Assembly (NCBI GenBank): GCA_004794785.1
Contig: SJOL01009489.1
Coordinates: forward strand, 373,068-437,067
DNA: 64,000 nucleotides
Direction: 5' to 3'
From: Opisthorchis felineus
Lineage: Eukaryota > Platyhelminthes > Trematoda > Opisthorchiida > Opisthorchiidae
Below are positions 25,426 to 37,100 of this stretch, in pieces (position 1 is the stretch's first letter; each line of letters begins with the position of its first letter). A program made the translations under genes and the position numbers. Below the pieces are notes generated by a model that saw only the letters and a list, made by a program, of their open reading frames with translations, was not told the DNA's origin and did no database searches.

Positions 25426-28400
25426 CTAAGTCCTCACAACGCTTATTTTATCTTAATAAGTCCTTTCAATAAAGAAGTATGACAAAATGTTCTGAACAAT
25501 TGAATTAGGTCTCGGAGGGGTATTTTTCTACCTAGTGTCGATCATAAAATTGCCGACTCCCAGTCGCCCATAGTCTTATCGGCTTACTCCCGATTGCGTT
25601 GGTTTGGTTTCCTTGGTTTCAGTGAACACAAAATTACGGTGTGATAAGAAACGTAAATGCTCTTAGTGAGGGACTCTTATTACGTTATCAGTCCGCTGTT
25701 GATCTTTGCCCAACAGAGATGGTAGTGTGTGAACATGTGACGTATATACTACTGATGAGAGTTATGAGCATGACCATCTATATACTATCCTTATAAGGTT
25801 CTATATATCATATTTGCAGTTAGCCATCCGTTGCGGCCTGAATCACTGATCAATTTTTATTGTATACCTTCGCTGGTGCCAGATATTTGGATGACCTTCG
25901 GAATGCGCCTGGCTATTTGGAGTTTCTGAATGCTTACGCAAACGCTTATTTTGCTACCGGTTCTTCTGGTGGTATCGAATGTGTTCCCGTTCGGCAGCAA
26001 GTGACCTTGCGCTCGACTTTTTGAATAGGTCGTCGTGCTTGGGACGGTAACTACAGGCGAAAATACCGCGCCGAAAGGCCAATATACTGACTGAAGGCAG
26101 CCACAATCGCAAGTACTGGGCGGATAAGATTGGATTCCAAGTTCACTGGCTGTGATCGCGAACTCTCTGCACGGCTCTCTCCCACTATCTCACTCACCAG
26201 CGAAACTCAAGCAACGCTTATCACATCACCTGTTTATTTGCATGCAACGCTCCCTGCCATATCACGGCGTCTTCGGAAAGGGTGCACTTATCAGCGACGG
26301 CCTAGCTTCCGACCATCGGCACCAGAAGACGCAGTTTGAATATCGCTTCCATACTTAAAAAGAAAGCTTCCGAGGTAGAGTCAGATGGTGTCAGATGGTG
26401 TTAACTCCCAGGACTGCGTTTGACCAGGCTATCGAGGACCCAACCTGAATTGTCATTGCTGTACCGAAAGCTTCAGCATATTTGAGCAATCTTATCAGGA
26501 GGTTTCAGAATGAAATGCAATATGCGGGTCAATAGGATACGCAAGAGCAAATCGTCGCTGGCAAGCTTGGCCTCGGCTTCCATGTGGCAGTGAATCTAGA
26601 AAAAGGAACACAATGACCCAAAGAAAGGCCACTACGGAGAAATAAATGTAGGTGATCTTTCCCGGGGTACGGTTATATTTGAAAGGATTGTAAGCCAGGC
26701 CATAACTATCGGGGAACGCTGTTATTGACTCATCAAGGACTCCATTTTTATTGAGGTCTCTTTTAGGGGAGAATAGCAGCAGGTATTTGGTCCATCGCTA
26801 TCTACGGCCACACCGGTGGACTTTTCAGACTTGACCAACCCGAAGAGATTAAGGGGTTTCCTTACGACAAGAAAACATTTGAAAAATGAATAGATGCTGT
26901 AAATTAGGTTGCCTCATCCGTATCGACCGATCACTATCCTTAGATACACAGTGGTAGAAGAGTAACTTCTGTGATGCAACCTTCCAACCTAACACACATA
27001 AGCCAAGGTTAGGCACCCAAGATTTTCCAAGAGGCGAAGGGTTGAAGGAGCATTGCAAAATAACCGCAAAAAATTACATGACCGCCCCCAATTCCCATTC
27101 TCAAGCACGGGCTGAAATTTTGGCGCAAAAGTTTGTTTTTTTCGTCTGGGGTCACACCTTTCCAACAACGAATTCGTCAGAAAAAATATCCAAATACAAT
27201 GATCCCCTCAAGTCCACTATCAGGAAACTGGCACAACCAATCACTCACGAGAAGGAAAAATCGTGGGCTTTCTGGAGAATACAAGACTTCGTTTCCCGAG
27301 GAACTATTTAACTCCTTAAGGCTGTTCAACCAGCCAGACAATCCCAAGCGTTCCAAGGTTAACATCGCAGTGTCAAAAGAAGCGATTTGTAAAGCCCAAG
27401 CGGATGTGCCAACGGCCTGTAAGTTTGGGATGTTACAGAATGCAGACAGCACGGATGGATTCACTGGCCTGTTTGCTGAAGTTGGCTATTGAGCGTTTCG
27501 GCATCATTCGAGGAGATATCGCCAGTGCGCTGGCGATGAAACATTTGCATGCCCATTGTCAAACTCGGCGAATAATTCAACAACCAAGGCCTCTAAGAAG
27601 TTCTAAACCCGGTTACTCGAAATGAACAACGGTCTAAAATTTAAAGCCACAAACACAATTCGCATTAGACGGAAGCTGCACTTGGTTCTGGATTAAAATG
27701 GTATTCCACTTTCCCAGTGTTGTTTATTTGGCCGCTGGGTGAGGCAGTCAGTCCTTACATCATTGTTGCTTATGGTAGACTATCCATGCACCATTCCCGA
27801 CCGCCAATGTGGCCAGGATACGACAAAAGGCGTACATAGGTACGTTTCAGGTGCCACTGAAAGCTCGAGCTCTAATGAAGATGTTGCTTCCGGATGGATC
27901 AGCGTACAAAACGAGGTACACTGCTCCCCTTCCTTGGAGGGGACGCATCAATGAGACGAGTAGGAATCGAGTCTTCCTTGGAGACGCTCACAATTTAGGT
28001 AAGAAACAAACTTTGTGGAACTTTTCTGTACAACTAAGGTGGAAACCAGCTAGAATGAAGGGAAATACGCAGAGTTGTTCTTTTAATTTGCCAGAAATAT
28101 GGTTGGATATTGTCGCCATGGAGAACAAGTAATCGGAAAGCCATCAAGCATGTTTGTCACTGATGAAATTGGCGATAAATGCATGTGACACTTGTAGATA
28201 AGACAAAGTATAAACGGATCGAACAAAAGAAAAATGCGCAATGCTTTCAGTGTAGGCTTTCGCTAGGTTGGTTGTGATTTCCAGAACAGCGTGTTCATCC
28301 CATCTCACTATTGCGAAAAGGTTCAGTTTCTCGGTGATTTCCACAAAACTTGCTCCGACCTTGTCAGAAACAGAGTAACATGTGTTACGTCTAGATAACA

Positions 28401-28862
28401 TCGATATTTCCTTCCGGTACTGCTGTACCTGCAATGAGCCGTAACACTGGAGGAAGACGTACTCTCTAGAGTAGTCTCTTGTAAGGCTGATTTGGACGGC
28501 GTTCCAAGGCTGCTTGAGCATAAAGGTATGGTGAGTAGGGCTCAGATCTGGTTTTTGACTGTGAAACATGTACGTGTCTCACCAAACAGAATAGTCTTGA
28601 CCACAGTGGAGGAACACACTCATTTGCTAACTAAGATTGTTTTAAAGCGAGGCTCTTGTGCTGAAGGCACTATCTGATGTCCCGGTTGGCGCGACATCCG
28701 AGATATCAAAGTGAGTATCCCTCACCACTTGCGTACTTCTATGCACGTATTATTGCCCTACAATACCAGCACGACGGAGTGGACGCTTGTTTTTACCAAT
28801 ATTTTTCTACATTAATCACTAAATTGCACCCTGGCCCTGAATCAATAAGAGTAATTGCATAA
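25426..28862. other. No supported gene
   Basis: Open frames of up to 141 codons (28144-28569 minus; 27133-27492 plus) have no motif I recognise. A short tandem repeat of tcagatggtg lies near 26.39 kb. Confidence 0.4.
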
Positions 28863-29236
28863 TACACTACTCGTAAGGTTACTGAAAACTCTTCGACAGC
28901 CCAAGACCGGTTTCGCCCTTCTTGGGGCTCATCGGGTAGGCGCAGCCCCCGAGTTCCCCTCAACCTTACGTTATACTTGAACCCAAATTGCACGAACTTA
29001 GCGAAATACACTCATTTCCATACCAATTTGGTTTTGACGGGAGACTCACCTGGTACGACGTCTATACATATATCGCGATATCTCGAATATCGCGCCAACT
29101 GAAACATGAGGCTGCCTGGTTCACCACATTCAGTTGCTTAAAAACATCATAAACGAGAGATTCAGTTGGGTTCTAGGTGAGTCTCCCGTCAAAACCAAAT
29201 TGGTACGCAAATGAGTGTATTTCGCTAAGATTAGTG
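28863..29236. repeat. Foldback element with near-perfect 54-bp inverted arms
   Basis: Module A (28865-28985: actcgtaaggttactgaaaa ... ccccgagttcccctcaacct) is followed by module B, whose arms 28997-29050 and 29176-29229 are inverted repeats matching at 52 of 54 positions. Arm ends read cttagcgaaatacactcatt. The centre contains atcgcgatatctcgaatatc, itself partly palindromic. This is the best-preserved copy in the window. Confidence 0.9.
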
Positions 29237-31499
29237 GCATTTTTGTTATTCGGATCAAATTTTCGGATGGATGCCCGTTATTGTCACTCTCCTCATAGAA
29301 CCAAATTAGAAATTTTGAGTATGGAATGCTGTACGCACAAAAGCACTTTTTAACGTGGTCGAAATGCCTGCTCTCTGCTCCGAAGGCAACAGTTCATGTC
29401 TCATGCTGCAAAAAAAAAACTGGGACCGAATCAATCCACTCGTTTCTTCGAAGCGTCCTCTCTTGCGGCACGGAACTGCATGGGAATAATTGACCCGGAA
29501 CATTCATTGCTTGAGCCGAAAGTTGAAGTCCGGGGTAAAATTCTCTACGGGCTGCACCATATTTGTATTGGAAGATAAGCTCAGTCGAACATCGAGAAGC
29601 TAAACTAGATCTGTTCATCACAGTGTGCACGAAACCAAGGGTTAAGTTCCAACGTTTATCCAAACTATTGCAACTTTGCAGCATTAAAGCCCTCTTTTTT
29701 CAAATAACAACCACTACTGGCGTGTCAACCTACCGGTGTTGTTAATATCTTCACGTAAAACCCACAGGGCGCAAGACCGTGGGAAAAAAGGTCAGACAAT
29801 CACATGACCAGCGCGAAAGTACAGACGGATTTGGTCGCTAAGCCAGTAAGCCAAGAATGTCGCACGATTGTCTGTCCATATTCACCACAAAGACGTCGAA
29901 ATGTATAGAGAAGCAATATCAGACGGGAAAAGCTGGAAAATTTCGCACTTCCAGTAAGTACACCTTAGGTTCTGGGCCCAAGAAACGCGTAACAGTGTAT
30001 TTGAGGACGAGTAGTTCTACCCCTGGTAGAAACCCACAAGAAAGAGAGACACTTACTGAAAAAGTAGACGTCTGCTGTTGACCTGTTAACAACTGAAGCA
30101 GTATAGCAATTCTCCAGTGGGTATTCCAGTCTTACGACTTAAGAACTATTCAAAGAAAAGCCAAAGGCAGACCACGGATGAAGTGCACGACAAATGTAGG
30201 GTAATTATTGTGTATAGGCTCCAAAATCAAGTGGGTTTGTATGGTTCCACCAAATATGTCCTAAAGATTAACAGTAATACGAATGGACGACGTTTCGTGT
30301 CGTTACGAGTTCGTATGTGACGCTTATGAATGGGAAGTGAGCTATTCTCCATGTAGGGCAGTATACCTGGACAGGGCAGAGGATGGAAGTAACGTTTTTT
30401 TGAAAATAACACGGATCGGATCTATTTCTGACCGACTGGTAATCGAAGCCATGCTAAGAATGTGCACTTTCGCTCGAACTACGCGGTGTCTGAGGTGGAC
30501 CTATAAGTATGCTACAGTTACTTTTTTATCATAAGCCCGATTGTGCGTTCCTTGGAGATTTTCGTACGCTGAAGTCGGACTGCTGGCATTGTCCAGGTGG
30601 CCTTCAATCCTACATGTTTAGAACTACGGAAGTTACGTTTGATGCACTGCAGTAAATTGCTAGTCAATCGCGGAAACAAACGGAGCGTGATTTGTTTCGT
30701 CCACTGGATTTGTTATTCGCGGCCAAACGCCAGAAGCTGCATGTCTGAATCGGTCCCCTGAGGGTTCGTCATCTGACATCCACTATGCACATTCAGATAA
30801 ACAAAGTTATTTGTCTAGCCATACTGTCTGCTAGTAGGCAGGGGATTACACCTGCGCGCAAGTCAGCCGCAGACCTCTACCTTGCCCGGGAGAGTCGCGT
30901 CTGACATTGACTCTGTAACCAACTAACCAGCCAACTGATCGCCGGATTGATGACAAAGGACCATGTCCATGGGCTCAATGAAGACCACCAACCACCGACG
31001 CTGACCTCGCCACCCTTCGACTACCTGTGCTTGTCCATTTTCCGGATGTTAGGTCATCTCACAAAACAAGTATGGCTAGACAAAGCTGTGTGGAAAGCGC
31101 ATACTAAGAAGGGTATAGCAAAAAATTGTTTACGTTTGTACCGTACATGTCCCAGCTTGAGTGGCCCTGTTGTAAAGACTACACGACGCCTGTAAACAAT
31201 TTAAGCGCAACCAGTGCGCCGAAACGGACAGATCTAGGATATGGCAGTAGCATGAAAGACTGGATTTCGGATGTGATGCCAGGTAGAGTGCCAGAAAAAT
31301 TGACAAAGCGGTCGGAACGCGCCAGCTACTGCAGTCACACGTTCACGTGATCACGTGAGCGTGGGCATGAGAGTCCATATTCTGGATCACCACGACACCA
31401 CGTGCCAGTCAGAACCTCGGATGAAATAGACCGACGAAGACAGCATGTTGACCAAGCTGCCAGTGGTCCACAAGAACAGCATTAACAAGGTTGTGAAAC
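29237..31499. other. No supported gene
   Basis: Open frames of up to 96 codons without recognisable domains. A short (TAA)n run follows at 31501. Confidence 0.5.
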
Positions 31500-32389
31500 A
31501 GTAATAATAATAGTAGTATTAATAGAAGTAGTGTGGGATCTGGATCGAACAAATCGGCTGACAATAGGTTGGTCACCAATACTAACATGATCGCACAACA
31601 GTGCGTCAGCGATCAGGTGGGAGAGCTTGGTAATAAGGAGAGACAGTCATAGAGTGAACTATACTCGGTTTGTGTATATGTGCGTAACGGCAATGTACAA
31701 TCTAGCAGATCACAAAAAGTGTCTCAAGGATGAATGAAGGTTGGGTGTGTTTCAGTGGGTAGGGCTGAAAGCCTCAACATTGGTTGTTGCCTGAACAATG
31801 GATTAGTGGGTTGGGTGCATCAAATTGAACAGCGGCGGGAGAGGGTCGTGTGAGGAGTTAGACCAATACATTGTGAAAACATAGCAAGTTGAGGGAGGGG
31901 TCAGAACCAGACAGAAAAAAGGAACTGTAAAGGCGTCCACAAAATCCACGCCTTTGATAGATAAGGGATTACGTACAAACTCCGAAAGAAGTTGGAAGAT
32001 GAGGTTGTTGTTTCTGAAAGGTGACAACAAAATTTAAGGCCATTGAGAGCGAACGACGATACTTATGTTTCTGTCTGATATTGAGGGACGAGAAGTATCG
32101 ACAAGATTTTGTCACAGTAGAGATCGTGACAATAATACGAAGATTAACAGGGGCTGAATATCATCGTGTGTAGGTAGGTTTAGTGGTGTGTGTAGTGACA
32201 AACGCTGAAGCATGGTAGTTCCATTAGTCCCAACAGTATCATATCAAAAAAAAGGGTAAACGTACAACTCTGTGATCAGAAAGGCGGAGGTAATTTGGCG
32301 CAGAAACGGAAAATCAGCTAGGAAAGGAAAACATGGACGCATAAACAGTGAAGTGAAAAATAGTGAATGACAGAGAAACTCTTTTCCCT

Positions 32390-32422
<33 letters not shown>

Positions 32423-34062
32423 TTATGTATATATATTGTTTCTAGTCTCTGAATCTTGAGAGAATGGAACTGTGAATGGGATGGCAGGGGCAGAGAAATC
32501 AGGATGGCAAAAGGCGCGATCCTGCTTCGACAAACATAGGTCAGTGGGGGTGGGGCATATGTGACTGGAGTGAAGAGGCATATTCAACCTTGTTGAGAAT
32601 GCCACCAGTCAATTGACCAGTTCGTTGAAAATACTGAATGGGCCGGAGTTAGCGTCAGTTCTCCAGGATATTCGGTGGTGGATGGAGCCCAAAAGACGAT
32701 AGCGCTATGCAAACAAATCTCGATAACCCCGGGTTCGGATCTGAGGCGAGGTGTGTTAGACGAATGCCAGTTCGAGGCCAAGGCCACAATCAGGGATGTG
32801 TAATATCTTCCTGAAGTAAGGCTGTGGGGATCTGATTTAAAGATCACCCTATCACAAGAAAACGATCTCACACCGTACAGCCCAAAAGAACATCCGGAAA
32901 AGGTGACAGATAGGAGGTTGTTTTAGTAACGACTTACTTCAAAGGAGAAGGATAATCTGAACTGAAATGCGAAAGAAGCTAAGAACAAAGAAAGCAAACC
33001 AGTAATCGAAGTGAACTCAAAAAAGGAGCAATAAAATAAGCAATCGATCGATCAATCGACCATTTTCTAACCCATCGAACAAAATCAGAGAGTCAGTTCG
33101 AAGAAGAACTATCATCAATAGTAGAGTGAAAAACAATTTCGTGTTTGTTGCACACACAAACCGACACAGTAAAGTGGAAAAAAAACACAATTGCATTCGA
33201 TTAAACAGATAGACGTTGTTAGGGATCTGGGTTATTTGTTCGCTGGAAAAGCACATCACAATTATAGGGTGTTTCTTGCAGGGCAAACGTGACCTGAGAA
33301 CATCACAGATTCCCAACGGAGAAGATTCGGACTGGGGAAGACACTCATGAAGGTGCGCTGCTGGTCGCACGTACACTGAAGAAGTCACTATTAGTTGGAG
33401 GGTCAAAAAGCTGTTGTATGTGGCAGTTTGTTTGAATGAGGTAGAATCATGTAATAGCTACACAAATACATACACTCAAACCCACAACGAAACAAATCAG
33501 TTCCTGAATGTACCCAACGAAGATGAACGGATGGATAGGCAAGAACGATTGTTATTGCCGCTGTTGTTGCTGCTAGGGTTGTTTTACAGGGGCGATGAAG
33601 AACAAAAAAGGAAAGGAAGGATGGACAGGTAGTTTTGCCCAGTGTATGATGGAACGTAATCTTGGGGAAAAAATAGACAAACCCCAATAATCTGCGCAGT
33701 CACGCAACTTATAGACGAGCACACATACAAAGCAGCAACACAGCCATTTGAGCCGTTAGAAGTAACGACATGGAAAAGGGATTCTGGGGTAGGGAGTGGG
33801 GCTGTGACTTTGTGGTAATGTATGAACGAGGAATATATGGAGAGAACAATGGATGTGACGAACCGCAAGCAGAGAGCTGAGCATACAACTGAATGTCGGG
33901 GAGCTGATGAACTGTTTTCATGTCCGTCATTGGAAACAGACTGCCGGGGCGAGAGGGCACAAATTTGACGGTATGGCGTACAGCACAAGACATACGGCAT
34001 GACTGGATCGGAAAGACGTTGGAAATTGGAGATAGAAGTGGAATGGGTGCGCCACAGATCGA
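31500..34062 (-). other. Candidate long 3' UTR of the bHLH-zipper gene
   Basis: Across this stretch the minus strand is unusually rich in C and T (the plus strand in A and G), unlike the flanking DNA. It starts right after the exon E stop. No frame shows a recognisable domain, although the lack of stops leaves long minus-strand frames such as the one at 33584-34165. I found no AATAAA or ATTAAA on the minus strand here, so the 3' end is not defined. A CATAAA variant lies in the AT tract near 32.42 kb. The UTR reading rests on position and composition only. Confidence 0.4.
32390..32437. repeat. Compound (CT)n(AT)n microsatellite
   Basis: About 8 CT units run into about 10 AT/TA units with a short interruption (ttatg). 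It lies inside the candidate 3' UTR; on the minus strand it reads as an AT tract followed by GA repeats. Confidence 0.95.
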
Positions 34063-34140
34063 TCACTCGTTGTGTCCGAATATTCCAGGTTGGCATGTGG
34101 GTTGCATCAGTCGATGGTAACGCTCGTAGGATAGATTGGG
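34063..34140 (-). CDS. Exon E: possible last coding exon with a 25-residue C-terminus
   Basis: A strong acceptor (ccgtctcctctttttctag) ends at 34141 on the minus strand. In the phase left by the exon D donor, the exon reads PNLSYERYHRLMQP, then TCQPGIFGHNE and a TGA at 34063-34065. Sequence below this point is pyrimidine-rich on the minus strand and looks like 3' UTR. The evidence is splice-site quality, phase match and the change in composition beyond the stop. The 25 residues match nothing I know. If the donor at 35422 is unused, this exon belongs to an alternative transcript or is not real. Confidence 0.45.
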   Translation of the reverse strand, partial: PNLSYERYHRLMQPTCQPGIFGHNE

Positions 34141-37100
34141 CTAGAAAAAGAGGAGACGGTTTCAAGAATAACTGGAGGTTTCAATATCATTTAATGCTAC
34201 TGGTCACATGGAGACCGAAATTAGAATCATTTGAAAAGGAAGAGAATGAACTACATGAAACATGAAACTTCAGCAGACTAAATAGGAGGACGTTGTTGTA
34301 GACTCATTTCTTTTTTGGTTGGTTGGTTGGGGGGGGGGGTGTTGTAATCAGAAGGATAAATGACAACTACAAATTAAAGTGAGCTGCCAAGTCAAGCACC
34401 CAGAACTACCTGCCCTAACAGGCACAGACCATTATTGAGAGGAAACTTACCAGCACTTGTCTGTCAGTCGGAGTGTTGACCTACTTATTGAGTTATCCTC
34501 AGAATGTAATCTATTGTGAGTTATACAACGCGGAAATTATATATCGATACAGATGAGTGTCAAAAAAAATCTCACAGCCAAGTGCCACTTCAGTAAGTGT
34601 ATCGTCGACATCTTGCCGCTGATCGCCGTTCATGAGCGATGGAACTTCGAGAGCTGACTCACTTTTTCTACATGTATTCAGGTGAATACATAATTCTATT
34701 CAGGATTTTATCAAGCGCCAATACTCCACTTGCCATGGACGAGGTGAATAAATCTTATTTCTTTTTTACCATACCAACTTCACTTCAGGAGAGCGTTCTA
34801 CCAACCGGCAGTGGACAGAAATTATCTTACAAACGACTGAGAATTTAGATGCACCAGACCAAATCACTGCTTCCTGTTACTACCGTTTCGGATGGAGGGT
34901 AGAAAAAGTCGTGTGACCGATTCGGCTCACAGTCACAGTATAACACCAGTATGCGACATTTATGAATGGTGCATACAAGCACCACGTAGCCGAATCTTGA
35001 CAGATCACGATCAAATGAGTTCTAACTTGCTGAGTATGTGATGCGGTATAATCTACCTGAACGGAACAGTTCAGTTACTATCATCAGGGTTCTCCACAGA
35101 AAGTGAACATATGATATACAAGGGGACAGAACCAAACAAAAAGTTGCTTTTTCTGACAATCACTGTGGGAGTCCTTGAGGAACAGCGAAATCTTATGTAA
35201 ATAATGGCAACTCTGACGTGGTTATTGCATGATCCAAACAAGCATAATGACTGAAATGAGTGCGCCTGAGTGCGCGGATACTGTTTTACTCCAATGGCGA
35301 AGCATATATTTGTCACTTTGCACTGAGTCTCCTTTTGCTGTGGGTATGCAGCCTAACCACTGCTCTACACGGTTCACCGAAATCAATATCATCCGAGATC
35401 TCTTCAAAACTTTCGTCGTACCTGATGTTCAAATCGAACATTGCTCCCTGATGTGCCATTTTCGTCTTCCATTCGGTTTCCGGAAGACGAGGCGGACAAA
35501 TCTGTGAAACTCTGTCTTGGAGGGGGAAGCCGACAGGCATCCATTCGTACTCGGGACGGGGCCGAACCGGCGATCCGGTCTTCTTCGGTCTGTTCACGTT
35601 TCATGTTAACCAGCCGCGTTGGGTTAGACGGACAACGCATCCCGCTTCCACCAGAGTCGAGCTCACTTTCAGTGTCTCCCTGCAGCATATCTGGGAAAAA
35701 ATTATGCGGATCGCTCAGAGATGCCGACGTCACACGCGGTGGATTCGGGTTTCGACTGGTCGGAGTTAGACTGCTGGTACTCCCGTTATTGGGTGTGCGT
35801 TGATTAGTGTCGCTAATCACCAGCCAGGACTGATAGAGCGCTTCGACAGAAGGTGAGCTGCGAAGACCAACAGCAGCCGTCGGACTGGCTGTTGAGACTG
35901 CAGTATGGGATCCACATGCCTGTTCCTGAATAATTCGCTCTAAAGTCTGTAAAGGCAAGAATGGAATAAAAGGATTCCTAAAGTGCACGAATAACGTTGC
36001 TAATCGGATGTCAGAAACAGCCAAGAATATCATTGGGCATCTTGATGCCTTATCAGTCCCAACTAAACACGGTGCTTCATACTACCAACAGCGTTCTTCG
36101 GGTATCCACCAGCCACATATGTACACAGTTGGTTATTAGATGAAACACCATGTTCTCATTAATAGTGGGATACCGAGCTGGTCAAGTAGACCAATTACTC
36201 TCGTTTAAAACCGATTGATTTTTTCCTGTCCCGTCCTCCACTTACCGCTTTATTTACTGAATGGGCTAACACATGATGAGGAAATTGACCTTGTTAATCC
36301 CGAAAACTTAGACAATACTGGTGATGGAATGACAGTTGCGAAGGCACAACTTGTTTGTTGATTACACATTACAGGGTGTCTCAAAAATGCATACAGTATG
36401 TGGATATTGAATACACTAGATTGCACCGTGCTTGCTCAATACAATCGTTTGTAGTAAGCAAGATAAGATGGATTACTGTGCTTACACGTCAGCTGCACTG
36501 TTCCACGTTCAAACACATATGGAAATGCATAGAGATGTCTTCAGCATCAAGTAGAAAACGTAAAGAAACATTTGCACAGCCCTGTTCACTAATCTGAAGT
36601 GGGCCTAGAAGGGGAGCATTCTTCAGGAGACTATGTTGTACGGATGCAACGCAGCAACGGTGCACTGATAATGAGTGAAGGCCTCAATGATGTTAATACC
36701 ATCCATCTGTTAAGCGGGGTGTGGGTATTCTGATACAGACAACTAGCTGGATTGGCCGCGCACTCACATACACAGCTTACATGTCTGTAAACTCAGCAGT
36801 AAAACATCTGCCCCAGGTGTGACCGGCAGATGTCTGTCTAAAAGACGTCTAAAATCTCTGTGAACCGACAACAATAGGCTGATTGAGAACGCAGGACAAC
36901 CAGGGTAAAGTTAACTGCAATAGGACCGGGTAACCAAGAGAACGAGATGGCGAACTACCAGTTCGACTACCACGGCTCCAACCCAATCGACGTCTTCCAT
37001 TTGGCTGCCGGTCCATCCAAATAAAACGTACATTTTGTTGTTCGAGAAATAAGGCTATTGAAACATACTTTTAAACTGTGCGAACGATCTGGATGAAACC

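Noticed and set aside
28144..28569. 141-codon minus-strand frame
   Set aside because: No recognisable domain and no splice evidence.
33584..34165. 193-codon minus-strand open frame
   Set aside because: It is not in the phase set by exon D, has no domain, and lies in pyrimidine-rich sequence where stops are rare; treated as candidate 3' UTR.
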